This document shows positions 36,824 to 44,901 of a stretch of DNA of 64,000 nucleotides, in pieces; within the stretch, counting starts at the first letter, position 1; each line of letters opens with the position of its first letter. The stretch is taken from NCBI RefSeq assembly GCF_030541005.1, contig NZ_JASSVM010000001.1, forward strand, positions 806,001 through 870,000, in the 5' to 3' direction. A program made the position numbers and the translations under genes. The notes under the pieces are model-generated. The model was not told the DNA's origin. It saw nothing but the letters and a program-made list of their open reading frames with translations, and made no database searches. Source of the stretch: Marinobacter sp. SS5-14b. Its GTDB lineage: Bacteria; Pseudomonadota; Gammaproteobacteria; Pseudomonadales; Oleiphilaceae.

Positions 36824-37516
36824 ATGAAACTGTCCCGCATTGTCAGCAACCGGAACGGCACCAGCCGTCAGCGTGCCAATGCGCTGATTGCAGCGGGCAG
36901 GGTTATGGTCGACGGCCGCGTTTGTCGCGAACCTCAGCAAGAAGTCGACCGGTTCTCGGGTGTGGTGGTCGATGGCATAACTGTTCAGACGCCCTATCCC
37001 GCTCGCTACCTGATGCTCAACAAACCCGCAGGTTATCTGAGCGCCACTCTGGACAAAACACACCCTACTGTACTCGAGCTGTTTGATCCCGAATTGCAGG
37101 ATGGCCTGCACATTGGCGGCCGGCTCGACCGTGCCAGTACTGGGCTCTTGATTCTCACCAACGATGGCAACTGGTCCCGACGACTCACGGAACCCAGGAT
37201 CAAGACGCCCAAGGTCTATCAGGTCACCACCGAATCAGCCATTACAGCGGAAGCCCATCAGCGCTTCGAACAGGGAATCTGGTTCGAATATGAGCAGCTC
37301 AGAACATCCCCCGCCCACATCGAAGAACTGGGCGAGCGCCGCGCAAGGGTGACGATATATGAAGGTCGGTACCACCAGGTAAAACGAATGTTCCATGCGG
37401 TAGGCAACCGCATAACCTCACTGCACCGGGAGAGTATGGGGAACATTCATCTGGACCCGGTGCTGCAACCCGGGCAGTATCGCCCGCTGACCCGCGCAGA
37501 AATCGCCTCTGTCTAG
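36824..37516 (+). CDS. rsuA: 16S rRNA pseudouridine(516) synthase RsuA
   Basis: Pseudouridine synthase (230 residues) with an N-terminal S4 RNA-binding domain (residues about 1-50) and the catalytic domain of the RsuA/RluB/E/F family. The catalytic Asp is in GGRLDRASTGLLILTNDG. Agreement with RsuA is strongest in RYLMLNKPAGYLSAT, in EGRYHQVKRMFHAVGN, and in the C-terminal PGQYRPLTRAEIASV, so RsuA is preferred over RluE or RluF. Begins 33 bases after the peroxiredoxin and is convergent with rlmA. Confidence 0.85.
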   Translation: MKLSRIVSNRNGTSRQRANALIAAGRVMVDGRVCREPQQEVDRFSGVVVDGITVQTPYPARYLMLNKPAGYLSATLDKTHPTVLELFDPELQDGLHIGGRLDRASTGLLILTNDGNWSRRLTEPRIKTPKVYQVTTESAITAEAHQRFEQGIWFEYEQLRTSPAHIEELGERRARVTIYEGRYHQVKRMFHAVGNRITSLHRESMGNIHLDPVLQPGQYRPLTRAEIASV

Positions 37517-37527
37517 GCCGGCACCGG

Positions 37528-38382
37528 TCAACCGGACGAGGTATTACGCTCAAAGGTATGCAAGCAAACATCGACCGTGAGAGACATGGATTCCAGGGCT
37601 GCCGCCCGAGCCCTGCCCTCCGGACTCGCCCGGTAGAGGTGGGGCGTCATGGCGAGCAGATCAGCAATCGATTCCCCACCCGCCAGGTGCAGTGAAAAGC
37701 GCAGATCTTCTGTCCGAACGCGGCGAAAGCCTTCCGGCGCCTGATCCACTTTCTTTGATTCCGCCCTGACTTCAGGGTAGATAACTTCCCGCAACTCTCT
37801 TAAATGATCCTGCCCCGCATCGACCTGCAGCAACCGGCCGCCAGGCCGAAGTACCCGGGCAAACTCAGGATAAACGGGGAACCCGAACAGACACAGAATC
37901 CGGTCGAGGGAATTCGGCAATACCGGAAGGTTGGCATTACTGCCCACCACCCAATTCGGCCGCCTATCCTGGCGGGCCGCAGCCAATACTGCCCACTTTG
38001 AAATATCAAGACCGACCAGAGCCATGGCAAGATCGTCATCTGCCGACGCGGCCAACTGGCGCAGGTAATACCCTTCCCCGCATCCAGCATCCAGACAGTT
38101 CAACGTAGCACCCTCTGGAACACCGTCCAGAACGGCTCTTCCAACTGCATCGGCAATCGGTTGGTAAAAGCCGGCGGCCAGAAAACGTTGACGCGCCGCC
38201 ACCATCTCTTTGCTGTCACCAGGGTCCAGTGACCGCTTTTTCTGCACGGGCAGTAGATGAACATAACCTTGACGGGCAACATCGAAATTGTGGCCACTAG
38301 CACACCGCCACGCTGCCGCTTCCCGCTGGAGGGGCATTCCGTCCAGCGGGCAAGCCAAGGCGTCAAAGGGTATAGTTTTCAT
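37528..38382 (-). CDS. rlmA: 23S rRNA (guanine745-N1)-methyltransferase RlmA
   Basis: SAM-dependent methyltransferase (284 residues) modifying helix 35 of 23S rRNA. The N-terminal zinc segment, then the LLPVQKKRSLDPGDSKEM signature, then the methyltransferase fold with LDAGCGEGYYL and VGLDISKWAV, match RlmA throughout. Zinc ligands are incomplete: Cys11, Cys27 and His31 align with E. coli Cys5, Cys21 and His25, but the second Cys (CPxC) is replaced by Asp14. Whether metal still binds is unclear. Monocistronic or followed by the small coiled-coil gene. Confidence 0.88.
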   Translation of the reverse strand: MKTIPFDALACPLDGMPLQREAAAWRCASGHNFDVARQGYVHLLPVQKKRSLDPGDSKEMVAARQRFLAAGFYQPIADAVGRAVLDGVPEGATLNCLDAGCGEGYYLRQLAASADDDLAMALVGLDISKWAVLAAARQDRRPNWVVGSNANLPVLPNSLDRILCLFGFPVYPEFARVLRPGGRLLQVDAGQDHLRELREVIYPEVRAESKKVDQAPEGFRRVRTEDLRFSLHLAGGESIADLLAMTPHLYRASPEGRARAAALESMSLTVDVCLHTFERNTSSG

Positions 38383-38440
38383 GGTGCCTTTCCTGACATT
38401 AAGTGAATCAGCACCTTATGATTGGCTGTACACTCAAAAC

Positions 38441-38728
38441 CTATTTGAAACGGGAGGTCGCCGATCTGACTGAATCGGTGAACGAGTCCCACGCACTTTC
38501 GACACCCGCTTTTAAATCATCCCAGGCGTCATCACCCGCTTCGCTCAGCTCATCGAGTTTTTTCCTGGCATCATCACGCATCGATTTCAATTCATCGATC
38601 TGCCTGTAATAGTCCTGTTGAACGTCGGCCTCCTTCGAGTCAGCCTTTGCCTTCAGCTTGTCGATCTCAGCGTTCCATTCATCCAGTTTGGCGCGAAGTT
38701 TCTTGATGTAGGTGTCTTTCATACTCAT
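38441..38728 (-). CDS. Small coiled-coil protein
   Basis: Protein of 95 residues made almost entirely of heptad-patterned charged helices (KLRAKLDEWNAEIDKLKAKA and IDELKSMRDDARKKLDEL), ending with amphipathic repeats of Ala, Trp and Phe (DAWDDLKAGVESAWDSF). It has no signal peptide or Cys. I start at the ATG at 38728 with AAGGAG eight bases upstream; an earlier codon at 38758 lacks such a site. Similar sll1863-like stress proteins are common in marine bacteria, but function is unknown. It lies upstream of rlmA on the same strand. Confidence 0.78.
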   Translation of the reverse strand: MSMKDTYIKKLRAKLDEWNAEIDKLKAKADSKEADVQQDYYRQIDELKSMRDDARKKLDELSEAGDDAWDDLKAGVESAWDSFTDSVRSATSRFK

Positions 38729-38960
38729 GTTCCAAGCTCCTTGCTTTTGAGTTCTCAAGATTACCGAACGACTTCAGCGGCATTCAGGTGAAAGCCTAAC
38801 CCAAATAGTTTCAGATCGATAGGCATGTAGCTGGTAAGCCATTTGTAAGCGCACTCTGGCTGACATTGGGAAATCAGGACAACGGCTCCTATACTTTTCG
38901 GACACACACGGAAAGTGCCACTCTTTTTCGTCTGTTTCTGAGAAGGTACCGGGAGGCGCA

Positions 38961-40655
38961 GTGAATGCCAGCCAGAGTGTCCAGAATTTCTACGAGCTGA
39001 TCGAAAACCTGCCATTGGTGGCGGTTCAGGGCTACAACAAGCAACGCCGGGTCATCTATTGGAATGAGGCCAGCAGGCGTCTGTACGGCTACACCCGCGA
39101 GGAAGCGCAAGGCCAGTTACTGGAAGATTTGATCATCCCGGATTTTATGCGTGAAGACGTCATAGCCGCGCACCGGAATTGGCTGGATCACGGCATTAGC
39201 ATCCCCGCAGAGGAAATTGAGCTCAGGCACAAGAACGGCCACCTTGTTCCCGTCTACTCCAGCCATGTCATGATCAAGCAGGACACTGGTGAATGTGAAA
39301 TGTTCTGCATTGATATCAGCCTGGAAGAGCAGAAAAAGGATAAAGAAAAACTGCGCAGAATGGCCAGTTTTGATGATCTGACCGAACTTCCCAACAGAAG
39401 GTTGATGGAGGCTGAACTATCGGTCCGCCTTGCAGAAACTGCACGGCATCCGGCTGGTCAAGTGGCCGTGGTGTTTATTGATCTGGACAATTTCAAGCTG
39501 ATCAACGACACCCTCGGGCACCATTATGGCGACGACCTCCTGCGGGCTGTTGCCTCGGGATTGAAATCAGAACTTCGTCGTAGTGATCTACTGAGCCGAT
39601 TTGGTGGTGATGAGTTTGTGTTGCTGTTGTTTGATTTCGAGGGCCCTGAGGGCATCCACGAGCTCCTTCAGCGCCTGATCAAGGTACTTGATCATGGATT
39701 TCTACTGGACGGCGTTTGTTACCCGATAACGGCAAGTTTTGGCATCAGCCTGTTTCCTGATGACGGTGCGACCGTAACAGAGCTGATGGGCAATGCCGAC
39801 GCGGCCATGTACAAGGCAAAAGAACGGGGCAAGAACTCTATTTGCTTCTACACCTCAGACATCAACGACCAACTGGTCCACTACCAGGATGTAACCGCGC
39901 TCCTCCGAAGGTCCCTCGAAAACGAGGACTTACAGCTGTACTTTCAGCCGCAAATAGATCTGAAAACCGGAAACATCCGATCATGCGAAGCACTGTTACG
40001 CTGCTTTGACAAAGGTTCCCTCGCCGTTCCTCCTGGTGTATTCATTCCTGTAGCGGAAAAATCAGGACTGATCAATCGCATCGGCGACTGGGTGATCGAA
40101 GCGGCCTGCAAACAGCTGAAGGCCTGGCAAGGCACACCACTTGAACATATCCGGGTAGACATAAACCTATCTGGAAAGCAGCTGGTGAACCAGCACTTAG
40201 CAGATCACATACTGCAAACCTTGAATAACTTCGGCCTGCACCCGTCCCAATTGGGAGTCGAACTTACCGAAAATGAAGTGATTGGGGGTGATGACGAGCA
40301 GATGGGGCAACTGGAAAAACTGAAGCAAGCTGGCGTACATATCTCAATCGACGACTTTGGCACGGGCTATTCGTCGCTCGTTTATCTGAGGCGGTTGCCG
40401 GTTTGCAGCCTCAAGATTGACCGAAGCTTCCTGCAATACGCCATGGAAAACGAGAGTGACATGGCCATCATGCAAGCCATCATTACCGTCGGCCACCAGC
40501 TTGGGTTAATTGTGGTGGTCGAAGGCGTGGAAACCACTGAACAGGAGCGGCTGGTAAAGCATCTTGGCTGCGATTTAGCACAAGGATTTCTGTACGCGAA
40601 GCCGCTAACCGCTCATGAGCTGCCAAAACTTCTGGAGCACCCAACCAATGCTTAG
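38961..40655 (+). CDS. PAS-GGDEF-EAL cyclic di-GMP enzyme
   Basis: Cytoplasmic two-domain c-di-GMP protein (564 residues). The PAS domain spans about residues 1-125 (YWNEASRRLYGYTREEA and a PAC-like tail). GGDEF is intact in SRFGGDEFVLLLFD with an RxxD inhibitory site (RRSD) five residues before. The EAL domain has all metal and catalytic motifs: EALLR, the INLSGKQL Asn, ELTENEV, IDDFGTGYSS, LKIDRSF and VVEGVET. Both activities are therefore possible; the balance is probably set by the PAS ligand. A GTG start with GGGAGG upstream. Its stop overlaps the convergent GST gene by four bases. Confidence 0.93.
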   Translation: MNASQSVQNFYELIENLPLVAVQGYNKQRRVIYWNEASRRLYGYTREEAQGQLLEDLIIPDFMREDVIAAHRNWLDHGISIPAEEIELRHKNGHLVPVYSSHVMIKQDTGECEMFCIDISLEEQKKDKEKLRRMASFDDLTELPNRRLMEAELSVRLAETARHPAGQVAVVFIDLDNFKLINDTLGHHYGDDLLRAVASGLKSELRRSDLLSRFGGDEFVLLLFDFEGPEGIHELLQRLIKVLDHGFLLDGVCYPITASFGISLFPDDGATVTELMGNADAAMYKAKERGKNSICFYTSDINDQLVHYQDVTALLRRSLENEDLQLYFQPQIDLKTGNIRSCEALLRCFDKGSLAVPPGVFIPVAEKSGLINRIGDWVIEAACKQLKAWQGTPLEHIRVDINLSGKQLVNQHLADHILQTLNNFGLHPSQLGVELTENEVIGGDDEQMGQLEKLKQAGVHISIDDFGTGYSSLVYLRRLPVCSLKIDRSFLQYAMENESDMAIMQAIITVGHQLGLIVVVEGVETTEQERLVKHLGCDLAQGFLYAKPLTAHELPKLLEHPTNA

Positions 40656-41224
40656 GCCTCGCGAGGATCCGTTTCAGCAGCCTGAGGGGCCTGACGGTGT
40701 CTGTCACGAAACGCCACCAGACTCTCCACGCCGGTGAAGTCCACCAGATCGCGGAAATCAAGCCAGTCCACGAGGCAGTAAAGGCAGATTGCAGGATAGT
40801 TCCAAGGTTCAAACTGTCCTTCATCCACCATCGCTGAAAGCGTTCTCAACGTAGTCATGATGCGTTCCCGCTGCAGGTTGTAGAACATTGCATCCTGGCC
40901 TGTGTCGATACCGGAACGTTCAGAGAGCAGCATGATCACAGCTGAGTCATTGGCACCATCGATCAACGTCAGCTGGTTTTCCTGATCCCAGGTAAGGGGT
41001 TCACGGTTCTGATTTTCAAGGAGGTAGCGGGCGATGGTTCGCGAATCGTAGATTTCCTGCCCGTCATCGATCAGTACCGGAATTTTCAGAGTGGGATTAT
41101 TGCGTCGAAGCTCATCGCGGCCTTCACCGTAGATATTGAGATTGATGAACTCGTAGGGTTCGTCATCCAACAGAAGGCGAATGCGCCGCACATAAGGCGA
41201 CGTCGTGGATCCAATGAGTTTCAT
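40652..41224 (-). CDS. Glutathione S-transferase family protein
   Basis: GST-like protein (190 residues). The N-terminal thioredoxin-like domain has the SPYVRRIRLLL motif and the conserved cis-Pro/SNAIL-type segment in TLKIPVLIDDGQEIYDSRTI; the C-terminal part is the helical domain (FEPWNYPAICLYCLVDWLDF). The catalytic residue is probably Ser9 as in the SspA/stringent-starvation-like and beta classes. The natural substrate is unknown. No neighbour suggests a pathway. Confidence 0.85.
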   Translation of the reverse strand: MKLIGSTTSPYVRRIRLLLDDEPYEFINLNIYGEGRDELRRNNPTLKIPVLIDDGQEIYDSRTIARYLLENQNREPLTWDQENQLTLIDGANDSAVIMLLSERSGIDTGQDAMFYNLQRERIMTTLRTLSAMVDEGQFEPWNYPAICLYCLVDWLDFRDLVDFTGVESLVAFRDRHRQAPQAAETDPREA

Positions 41225-41529
41225 GGTTGCTCCTTAGTTTTAATCCTAGGGTTGAATTGATCCCAATCGGCTGTTCTTGCGGCCTCGGCGTCAGGCTATC
41301 ACTCTGCAGACATAAAATCCTTCCTGGGTTTTGTCACTTTTCAAGCGAAGCCCTCTCGGTATCCGTGCACTCTTTTTGAGGATGGACTTCGGGCGCCAAA
41401 AATCTTCGGAGCATCGGGGCGGGCTGCCTTTCCCAAACATTAATTTCTAGTAGGTTTCGCTCCTGACCAACAGCGTCCAGTTTTTTTGACTAGGATTGCT
41501 ATCGGGAGAGCATATTAAAGGAGAACGAA
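41225..41529. other. Intergenic region between GST and sodC (305 bases)
   Basis: Divergent upstream region of both genes. It must contain the GST and sodC promoters. A TTGACT (41487-41492) lies upstream of sodC but the nearest A/T-rich -10 candidate (TATTAA near 41514) is about four bases too far, so no promoter is claimed. No open frame with a ribosome site and no repeat were found. Confidence 0.4.
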
Positions 41530-42078
41530 ATGAGTTACGCAAAACCGAGCCTCTTAAGCCTCGCGGCTTCCGCCATGCTACTGGCTACCCCGATGTCTCA
41601 GGCTAATGAGAGCATTGAGGTGAACATGCACAAGGCGTCCGTCGAGGGTCAGGGCAACCTGATCGGAACGATTACTCTGCAGGAGAATGAACAGGGGGTC
41701 ACGATTGTATCCAACCTGACAGACCTCGGCCCCGGGCCCCATGGCTTTCACCTGCATGAAAACCCCGACTGTGGCGTGACCTCAAAGGATGGAAAGAAGA
41801 CCCCGGCGGGTGCCGCAGGAGGACATTACGACCCTGAAAAAACCGGCGCCCATAAAGGGCCATTCGATACTGGCGGCCATCTGGGCGACCTGCCCCGACT
41901 TCATGCCGGCCAACGTGGGGAGTCTGAGCAGACGTATCTCGCACACCGGGTTCAACTAGCTGATTTCAGGGGGCGCGCCCTGGTTATCCATGAGGGTAGC
42001 GACAACTATTCCGATGAGCCCCTCCCCCTTGGCGGTGGCGGCGCTCGTGTCGCCTGCGGCGTAGTTCCTGATCAGTAG
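41530..42078 (+). CDS. sodC: Periplasmic Cu/Zn superoxide dismutase
   Basis: Secreted Cu/Zn superoxide dismutase (182 residues). A signal peptide ends near residue 25 (MLLATPMSQA). Metal ligands are present: the copper pair in HGFHLHE, the bridging His in GGHYDP, zinc His and Asp in TGAHKGP and GGHLGD, and the last copper His in VIHEGSDNYSDEP. The two Cys of the structural disulfide (NPDCGV and VACGV) and the C-terminal GGGGARVACGV complete the family pattern. AAGGAG lies upstream of the ATG. Protects the periplasm from superoxide. Monocistronic as far as can be seen. Confidence 0.95.
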   Translation: MSYAKPSLLSLAASAMLLATPMSQANESIEVNMHKASVEGQGNLIGTITLQENEQGVTIVSNLTDLGPGPHGFHLHENPDCGVTSKDGKKTPAGAAGGHYDPEKTGAHKGPFDTGGHLGDLPRLHAGQRGESEQTYLAHRVQLADFRGRALVIHEGSDNYSDEPLPLGGGGARVACGVVPDQ

Positions 42079-42339
42079 TCTGTGACAGCCCCGGGGTAGG
42101 TACCTTGACCCAGGCTGTCGCCGGCATGGATCAACATATCGTCATCCGGGGAGTCTGGGATGCGCCGCCAGTTGTTGAGACTCGCAGTTCTTATAGTCGA
42201 ATCGTGATGATTTGGGCATTGGTTTCAAAAATAGCATCAACGGTCTCAGCCGATTGAATCCAATGAAGGAGATATCCTCGCATCCGACCTATAGAGAGCG
42301 GTAAGATTATCCAACGGTATGAATAAATACGGAGTCACT

Positions 42340-42465
42340 ATGAACATGACAGCTGCCCTCCTCGGTTACGGTGGATTTGTATTGTTGCTACTGACTATTG
42401 GCACCGTTGGGTATTGGAAAGCTGACCAATTGGAAGCCTGGGCATATCGTAAGTTCAAAGGTTAG
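42340..42465 (+). CDS. Small single-pass membrane protein (41 residues)
   Basis: A 41-codon frame starting at ATG 42340, with GGAG six bases upstream, and ending in TAG at 42465. The protein is MNMTAALLGY, then a clear membrane helix (GFVLLLLTIGTVGYW) and a polar, basic C-terminus (AYRKFKG), the usual layout of an inner-membrane small protein with the tail inside. An in-frame ATG lies 21 bases earlier without a ribosome site. It sits alone between sodC and a lipoprotein gene in an A/T-richer stretch. I do not recognise the family; no function is proposed. Confidence 0.55.
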   Translation: MNMTAALLGYGGFVLLLLTIGTVGYWKADQLEAWAYRKFKG

Positions 42466-42568
42466 CTATCATAAAAAAGAAAGCTCTGAGCAGTTACAGT
42501 TGCCTGAACTACGTTAGGAGCAATTTCCCGCTCAAATTGACATCAAAGAAGAACTGGGGCAAATCCAA

Positions 42569-43060
42569 ATGCGTTTAGGCATACTCCTTGCTGGCGTCCT
42601 CTTTTTAACTGGTTGTACAGACTACAAGTATGGTATCTACTGGAATCCAAGTGAGGAAAGATACGCCCAGCAATCAGTGAGCAGTGTTAATTGCTCTATA
42701 GGAGAAATAAACGCATATAGAGCCATAGAATCTTCGCATCAATTAATCGCACCGTTTTTCATACCGTTATTTCATAACGTCGAACGTTCGGATGAAAGTA
42801 TTCACATTAAAAGCAAAGGTGAAGGCTGCCCTTCTTTAATTGTTAAAGATCAATACAACAACGTGCTACAACACACGTTCCAAGAGCAGGATGGCAAAGG
42901 GTGCGATTACTATATTGAATATCCGAAAAGTGGAGAAAAAATAAGTGTCCTTGTCGTCGATATCACGCCAGATTGCAACAACCATGAGTTATCTTATTCC
43001 AAAGACAGGTTCTTCTGTATGAGGCCAACCGAGTTCGGCGGCTCAGCCCCATGCGAGTAA
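42569..43060 (+). CDS. Hypothetical lipoprotein
   Basis: Predicted lipoprotein of 163 residues. A short signal segment ends in a lipobox FLTGC (Cys16), and the mature part contains six further Cys residues, enough for disulfides in the periplasm. The protein is richer in Asn, Lys, Tyr and Ser than its neighbours and the coding DNA is visibly A/T-richer, pointing to acquired DNA. I do not recognise a domain. It lies in the accessory patch upstream of the tRNA-Cys gene and does not overlap the convergent toxin gene. Confidence 0.68.
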   Translation: MRLGILLAGVLFLTGCTDYKYGIYWNPSEERYAQQSVSSVNCSIGEINAYRAIESSHQLIAPFFIPLFHNVERSDESIHIKSKGEGCPSLIVKDQYNNVLQHTFQEQDGKGCDYYIEYPKSGEKISVLVVDITPDCNNHELSYSKDRFFCMRPTEFGGSAPCE

Positions 43061-43164
43061 CCTTTATGACAAAAGCGAACGTTCAGGCCGATAGTCCAAC
43101 ACTTCCCCCGGGAGAAATTCCGCCTCTTGCTTAGAAAGATCCGCAGTAACGCGGCAGAACCCGA

Positions 43165-43695
43165 CTACCGTCCACTTGTCTGTGAGAGTTCGACTGCTTC
43201 CAGACATTGTTCAAAAGGCAGCCAAAGAGCTAAAGCATCACCCTCAACGGGATCAATAGCGACGAACCCGAACTTTTCGTAGAATCTTTTTGAGTCGTCG
43301 TCTTTGGCATCTACCGCACAGCCGATACCTCCAACTGAAATCGACGCATCAACAACCTGTCTCAGGCACTCGACCAGCAGATATGCTCCTAATCCATACC
43401 CTTTCACAGAGTTATCAACTGCAAGCCGTGCCAGCCGGTAAACCGGCGGATCCGACGGAAACCGCTTTTGCAGGGGATGCCCCTGGGGGAAGACAAGGGT
43501 GCTTGGAAGAAGAGTGTAATAACCCAGGATCTCCGTCGGGTCGCCCTCATCTTCAATCAGTACATAAGTCCGTGTCGCCATCTTCTGGCTGCTTTGCCGG
43601 GCAATTTTCTTTAAGAACTCGTTGAGTGCAGGCTTACCGCAGTCAAATTTTCGCCGATTGTGCTTTTTACTGATTTCTGCGGTTCTTAAAGTCAC
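43165..43695 (-). CDS. GNAT-family toxin (TacT/AtaT-like acetyltransferase)
   Basis: Toxin of the GNAT type (176 residues) whose relatives acetylate charged tRNAs and stop translation. The acetyl-CoA loop is in VKGYGLGAYLL and the general-acid Tyr in RFYEKFGF; the N-terminal FDCGKPALNEFLKKIARQ is typical for toxins of the TacT/AtaT branch. I start at the GTG at 43695, overlapping the antitoxin 3' end by 29 bases; the frame is open to 43785, but that part is antisense to the family pattern. It is paired with the DUF1778 antitoxin gene immediately upstream on the same strand. Confidence 0.88.
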   Translation of the reverse strand: MTLRTAEISKKHNRRKFDCGKPALNEFLKKIARQSSQKMATRTYVLIEDEGDPTEILGYYTLLPSTLVFPQGHPLQKRFPSDPPVYRLARLAVDNSVKGYGLGAYLLVECLRQVVDASISVGGIGCAVDAKDDDSKRFYEKFGFVAIDPVEGDALALWLPFEQCLEAVELSQTSGR

Positions 43696-43969
43696 CAGCC
43701 AACTTCCTGTGGTTGAGTGCAGCTTCCCGAAGCTTTGGGTTAATCGGCTCGGGGTTATCCAGCAGCTCCAGCATACGGTCAGCACTCTGCCGGGAAACCT
43801 GGATTTGTAGCGCCTGACGCTCGGCCTCTTGTGCTTCTTTCTTTGCAGCGTAGATCAGAAACTGACTCAAGCTGCGGCCCGTTAACTCTGCTGCATGAGC
43901 AATAAGTCTCTGCGTTTCTTCATCGACACGGGCGACCAGGCGAGTGTCTTTACCTTGTGTGTTCATCAT
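43667..43969 (-). CDS. DUF1778 ribbon-helix-helix antitoxin
   Basis: Antitoxin of about 100 residues with an N-terminal ribbon-helix-helix (TRLVARVDEETQRLIAHAAE, then SLSQFLIYAAKKEAQEA), and a C-terminal toxin-neutralising region (LLDNPEPINPKLREAALNH). Several starts are possible (GTG 43978, ATG 43969, ATG 43966); the Shine-Dalgarno signal is weak in each. Together with the GNAT gene it forms a type II pair that relatives repress through palindromic sites near the promoter; two such sites lie upstream (44060-44112). Confidence 0.85.
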   Translation of the reverse strand: MMNTQGKDTRLVARVDEETQRLIAHAAELTGRSLSQFLIYAAKKEAQEAERQALQIQVSRQSADRMLELLDNPEPINPKLREAALNHRKLAGDFKNRRNQ

Positions 43970-44057
43970 ATTCTTCACCGATGGTGGGATAGGCTCGACT
44001 GGAACCCAAGAAAACCCTCGTCCTTGATAAAAAGTGATTCGACGGACTCAATCTACG

Positions 44058-44117
44058 TATGCCATATTGGCACACGCAAATACCTTAATCAACTTTGTAT
44101 GCCAGTTTGGCACATGC
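44058..44117. repeat. Tandem palindrome, candidate antitoxin operator
   Basis: Two copies of TATGCCA-N3-TGGCACA, centred near 44066 and 44106. Each core TGCCA/TGGCA is a perfect inverted repeat of five bases with a three-base centre (TAT and GTT). The copies are 40 bases apart, close to four helical turns, so proteins bound at both would face the same side. It lies about 90-140 bases upstream of the DUF1778 antitoxin start, where autoregulation would be expected; assignment to that protein is inference. Confidence 0.55.
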
Positions 44118-44251
44118 AATTTATAAGGTTCTCAGCTACTCAATGTTTTCAGCGAACCTTTGGCAAGTCATCCCAGCAGGCCGTATACGCTGGCGATGAT
44201 CGCCCTGCGGGTCCAGACCCGCCTTGGCTTCATCAGAGTGAACGGTTCCGC

Positions 44252-44632
44252 TCACCAGAAATCGATTACGCGGCTGGCTATCTTCAATGAAGACTTCAAA
44301 GGCCCGGGCGCACAGCTCTTCCAGCCAGACACTGGATCAAATCCGGCCTGCCCTCCCCGCTTGAGTGAGCGGATGATTTTTCCGTGCTTGCCCTTCAGCG
44401 ACCAGTCCACCAGGACATCACCGGGATAGATGCCAGCCTCGATCATGGACTCTCCATGAACACGCACGAAGAACGTGGCCGCAGGATGCTGGATGCACAG
44501 CTCGTTCAGATCGATGGTTGTTTCAACGTAGTCCTCCGCCGGCGATGGGAAGCCAGCCGAGCCCCGTTCCAGAAACATCGGAATGTTCAGGCGAGAGAAG
44601 GACTCAAAGTCACCAAGCAGAATGCAGGACAT
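44252..44632 (-). pseudogene. umuD: UmuD-like protein with lost C-terminal half
   Basis: The first 85 residues or so align with UmuD: the self-cleavage site Ala-Gly in SAGFPSPAEDYVETTIDL, the IQHPAATFFVRVHGESM segment with the catalytic Ser, and the VLVDWSLKGKHGKI strand. After that the UmuD sequence stops: the catalytic Lys segment (FTVKKL in E. coli) and the last 40 residues are replaced by unrelated sequence ending at a stop at 44252. With the Ser/Lys dyad broken it cannot cleave normally and probably lacks the dimer C-terminus. No umuC follows. Promoter still carries a LexA box, so it is transcribed in the SOS response. Probably a remnant left by a recombination event. Confidence 0.75.
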
Positions 44633-44647
44633 GCTTTACACCAGACA

Positions 44648-44663
44648 CTGTTTGAATATACAG
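44648..44663 (-). promoter_or_regulatory. LexA (SOS) box upstream of the umuD remnant
   Basis: CTGT (44648-44651), eight bases, ACAG (44660-44663): an exact match to the CTGT-N8-ACAG consensus with an A/T-rich centre. It lies 16 bases before the umuD-like start on the minus strand. Because the motif is palindromic it could also act on the small gene at 44761, about 100 bases away in the other direction. Confidence 0.85.
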
Positions 44664-44760
44664 TATTTTGGCGAGACAATACGTGTGGGTCAACCCATCA
44701 TTGGGTACAGTGTTCTATACTCGAACTAATGCAGCTGCCAGGAAGGCGGGAGGAGTCTGT

Positions 44761-44901
44761 ATGAAAAGGGTGGTACTGATGTTTGTTGGTGGCTTGGTAG
44801 GAGGCTTGATCGGGCCGGTGTCGGCACTGGTCGGCGTAGCAGCCGGTTACGTGTTAGGCCGCACTTTGACACATTCCAACTATTGCAGAATCTCGGAGTG
44901 A
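44761..44901 (+). CDS. Small glycine-rich membrane protein (46 residues)
   Basis: Short frame starting at ATG 44761 with a near-perfect GGAGGAG ribosome site. The protein has a basic N-terminus (MKRVV), then an almost uninterrupted hydrophobic stretch with Gly-rich spacing (MFVGGLVGGLIGPVSALVG and VAAGYVLG) like a glycine zipper hairpin, and a polar C-terminus. A longer frame upstream begins at 44668, but the strong ribosome site and hydrophobic start argue for 44761. Close to a LexA box; an SOS-induced small toxin-like protein is conceivable but unproven. Confidence 0.55.
   Translation: MKRVVLMFVGGLVGGLIGPVSALVGVAAGYVLGRTLTHSNYCRISE

Noticed and set aside
41487..41520. Promoter for sodC from TTGACT and TATTAA
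   Set aside because: The spacing is about 21 bases, too long for a sigma-70 promoter.
42084..42119. Inverted repeat GACAGCC...GGCTGTC after sodC
   Set aside because: The loop is long and no T tract follows, so I do not call it a terminator.
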